Below the pieces are notes generated by a model. The model saw only the letters and a program-made list of their open reading frames with translations. It ran no database searches and was not told the origin of the DNA. DNA of 6,258 nt from Thermoanaerobacteraceae bacterium (GTDB lineage Bacteria > Bacillota > Desulfotomaculia > Desulfotomaculales > Ammonificaceae), in contig JASEJH010000096.1 of assembly GCA_030016455.1 (NCBI GenBank), positions 1 to 6,258 on the forward strand. Direction: 5' to 3'. Positions 5,404 through 6,258 of this stretch are shown here, piece by piece (position 1 is the first letter of the stretch; each line of letters opens with the position of its first letter). Position numbers and translations under genes: made by a program.

Positions 5404-5424
5404 GCGCGAGCCAGCCCCCTGGCT

Positions 5425-5847
5425 TCAATGGCGCCGCGCAAACTGCTTTCGCATTATCACCCGCGTCCCCCGGTCGGGCGAAGATTCAACCTCCACGTTG
5501 TCCATAAAGGACTGCATGAAACTAAATCCCAGTCCCAACCGCTCCGGGTCCGTGGAAAACTCCGGTTCCATCGCCCGGGTAACGTCTTCCATTCCTTTGC
5601 CGCTGTCTTCAACCCGCACCTCGATCGCGTCGCCGTAGAGGATACCCTCCACGGTGACAATCCCGTCCGGAGCGTTGCCGTAACCGTGGACGATGGCGTT
5701 TGCCACGGCCTCGGAGACCGCGCCTTTGAGGTCGTTCAGTTCATCCACCGTGGGGTCCAGTTGCGCGGCAAAGGCGGCGACCGTAACCCGCGCCAGGGCA
5801 ACGTTTTCCGGGCGGCTTGGAAACTCCAGGCGAAACCGGTTAAGCAC
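5425..5847 (-). CDS. spoIIAB: Anti-sigma-F factor and SpoIIAA serine kinase (SpoIIAB)
   Basis: Encodes 140 residues from a GTG start. SpoIIAB is a GHKL-fold ATPase/kinase that binds sigma-F or phosphorylates SpoIIAA, depending on nucleotide. The N-box is EAVANAIVHGY with E46 and N50, the positions of the catalytic glutamate and Mg-binding asparagine in the Bacillus protein. The G1 box is DSGKGM with D81 and the G2 region is GLGFSFM at 105-111. R20, which contacts sigma-F in Bacillus, is conserved at the same number. GTG at 5847 is chosen because GGAGGTGA lies just upstream and the protein then begins FRLEF as in the family. An in-frame ATG at 5901 would add 18 residues of unrelated sequence inside spoIIAA. 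The start overlaps the spoIIAA stop by 8 bases, implying translational coupling and balanced amounts of the partners. Confidence 0.95.
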   Translation of the reverse strand: MLNRFRLEFPSRPENVALARVTVAAFAAQLDPTVDELNDLKGAVSEAVANAIVHGYGNAPDGIVTVEGILYGDAIEVRVEDSGKGMEDVTRAMEPEFSTDPERLGLGFSFMQSFMDNVEVESSPDRGTRVIMRKQFARRH

Positions 5848-6193
5848 CCGCGTCACCTCCCCCGAACGCTTCCAGGGCTTCGGCCCGCGACCCGAATTCA
5901 CGGGCCACGCGGAGGATACCGGAAAGCTCCAGTACCCGCCGGACCGGAAGACCCAGTCCCGTGACCCCGAGCCTGCCGCCGGCGTTGGCCAGCCTTTTGT
6001 AACGCCCCAGAATCACCCCGAGACCGGTGCTGTCAATGAAACTGACACCTTCAAAATCAAAAACCAGGTGCCGGACCGGAAAGTGGTCCAGCGCTTGCTC
6101 CAGAGTCCTGCGCAGGTCGTCGGCCACCCTCAAGTCTATCTCGCCGAAAAGCCGGGCTACCAGCACCTCGCCCGCAACCTCCAACTCCACCAT
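5840..6193 (-). CDS. spoIIAA: Anti-anti-sigma factor SpoIIAA (STAS domain)
   Basis: Encodes 117 residues, the same length as Bacillus SpoIIAA. The STAS-domain protein releases sigma-F by binding SpoIIAB when unphosphorylated; SpoIIAB phosphorylates it and SpoIIE dephosphorylates it. The signature FIDSTGLGVILGRYKRL is clear, with the phosphorylatable serine at S55. Two ATGs lie close together, at 6199 and 6193. AAGGAG at 6206-6201 is only one base from the first but seven from the second, so 6193 is chosen. The TAA stop lies within the first codons of spoIIAB. In known spore formers this operon is switched on by sigma-H and Spo0A-P. The 59 bases upstream visible here show GAAATT, which is not enough to call a sigma-H promoter, and no clear Spo0A box; the promoter may lie beyond the window. 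Confidence 0.95.
   Translation of the reverse strand: MVELEVAGEVLVARLFGEIDLRVADDLRRTLEQALDHFPVRHLVFDFEGVSFIDSTGLGVILGRYKRLANAGGRLGVTGLGLPVRRVLELSGILRVAREFGSRAEALEAFGGGDAGA
5853..5860 (-). promoter_or_regulatory. Ribosome binding site of spoIIAB inside the end of spoIIAA
   Basis: Minus-strand GGAGGTGA at 5860-5853 is a near-perfect anti-16S match; GGAGG ends 8 bases before the GTG at 5847. It lies within the last codons of spoIIAA and decides the spoIIAB start. Confidence 0.85.
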
Positions 6194-6200
6194 CGCCATT

Positions 6201-6206
6201 CTCCTT
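6201..6206 (-). promoter_or_regulatory. Ribosome binding site of spoIIAA, favouring the second ATG
   Basis: Minus-strand AAGGAG at 6206-6201. The spacing is 1 base to the ATG at 6199 and 7 bases to the ATG at 6193, so the latter is the probable start. Confidence 0.75.
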
Positions 6207-6258
6207 CCCGCATCGAGAGACAGATAATAAGGGGTAATTTCGGCATTACGGCGCGCTT

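Noticed and set aside
5353..5964. Plus-strand open frame of 203 codons opposite spoIIAB and parts of sigF and spoIIAA
   Set aside because: Antisense to three conserved genes, composition typical of a shadow frame, no motif.
6207..6258. Sigma-H promoter or Spo0A boxes upstream of spoIIAA
   Set aside because: Only 52 bases beyond the ribosome binding site are visible. GAAATT is a partial -10 match, but the matching -35 would fall at or beyond the window edge.

Overview
The window (about 60% G+C by eye) reads as chromosome of an endospore-forming Firmicute, most likely a clostridial lineage of the Desulfotomaculum/Pelotomaculum/Desulforudis type. The evidence is an intact spoIIAA-spoIIAB-sigF operon followed on the same strand by spoVA genes, the classical order in spore formers, together with high G+C, GTG and TTG starts and strong GGAGG ribosome binding sites. 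The genus cannot be fixed from the sequence alone.

Layout. Positions 1-2068, plus strand: the C-terminal end of a DinG/XPD-type helicase gene, then one base later a complete 520-residue beta-CASP metallo-beta-lactamase nuclease (RNase J-like core). Positions 2069-2291: a convergent intergenic region occupied by copy A of a two-copy element. Positions 2292-3888, minus strand: spoVAD and spoVAC, separated by 109 bp carrying a perfect 10-bp hairpin and a short TGACCCC repeat. Positions 3889-4158: intergenic, occupied by copy B of the same element in inverted orientation. Positions 4159-4353, minus strand: a 64-residue dodecin with a TTG start. Positions 4354-4635: a non-coding stretch with weak promoter and terminator signals. 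Positions 4636-6193, minus strand: sigF, spoIIAB and spoIIAA in a tight operon transcribed from the right edge. The last 65 bases (6194-6258) hold the spoIIAA ribosome binding site and part of the upstream region; no complete promoter is visible there.

How the genes work together. SpoIIAA, SpoIIAB and SigF form the partner-switching module that activates the first forespore sigma factor. SpoVAC and SpoVAD are parts of the channel that moves dipicolinic acid into the forespore and out at germination, and in known systems they are expressed later in the forespore. The dodecin between them is a flavin/CoA-binding protein with no established sporulation role. The helicase and nuclease on the other strand look like an independent nucleic-acid processing pair.

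The most unusual structure is an inverted pair of related, roughly 210-bp non-coding elements (2082-2294 and 3908-4116) that bracket spoVAC-spoVAD. Their outer 26 bp are identical, an adjoining 40-column block matches at 34 positions, and a further 33-column block matches at 26. The central 84-89 bp are unrelated in sequence, yet each copy can fold into its own hairpin. One copy begins exactly at the spoVAD stop codon, where spoVAE would be expected in many relatives. This looks like either a miniature inverted-repeat transposable element pair around sporulation cargo or two paralogous structured RNAs. The sequence alone does not decide between them.
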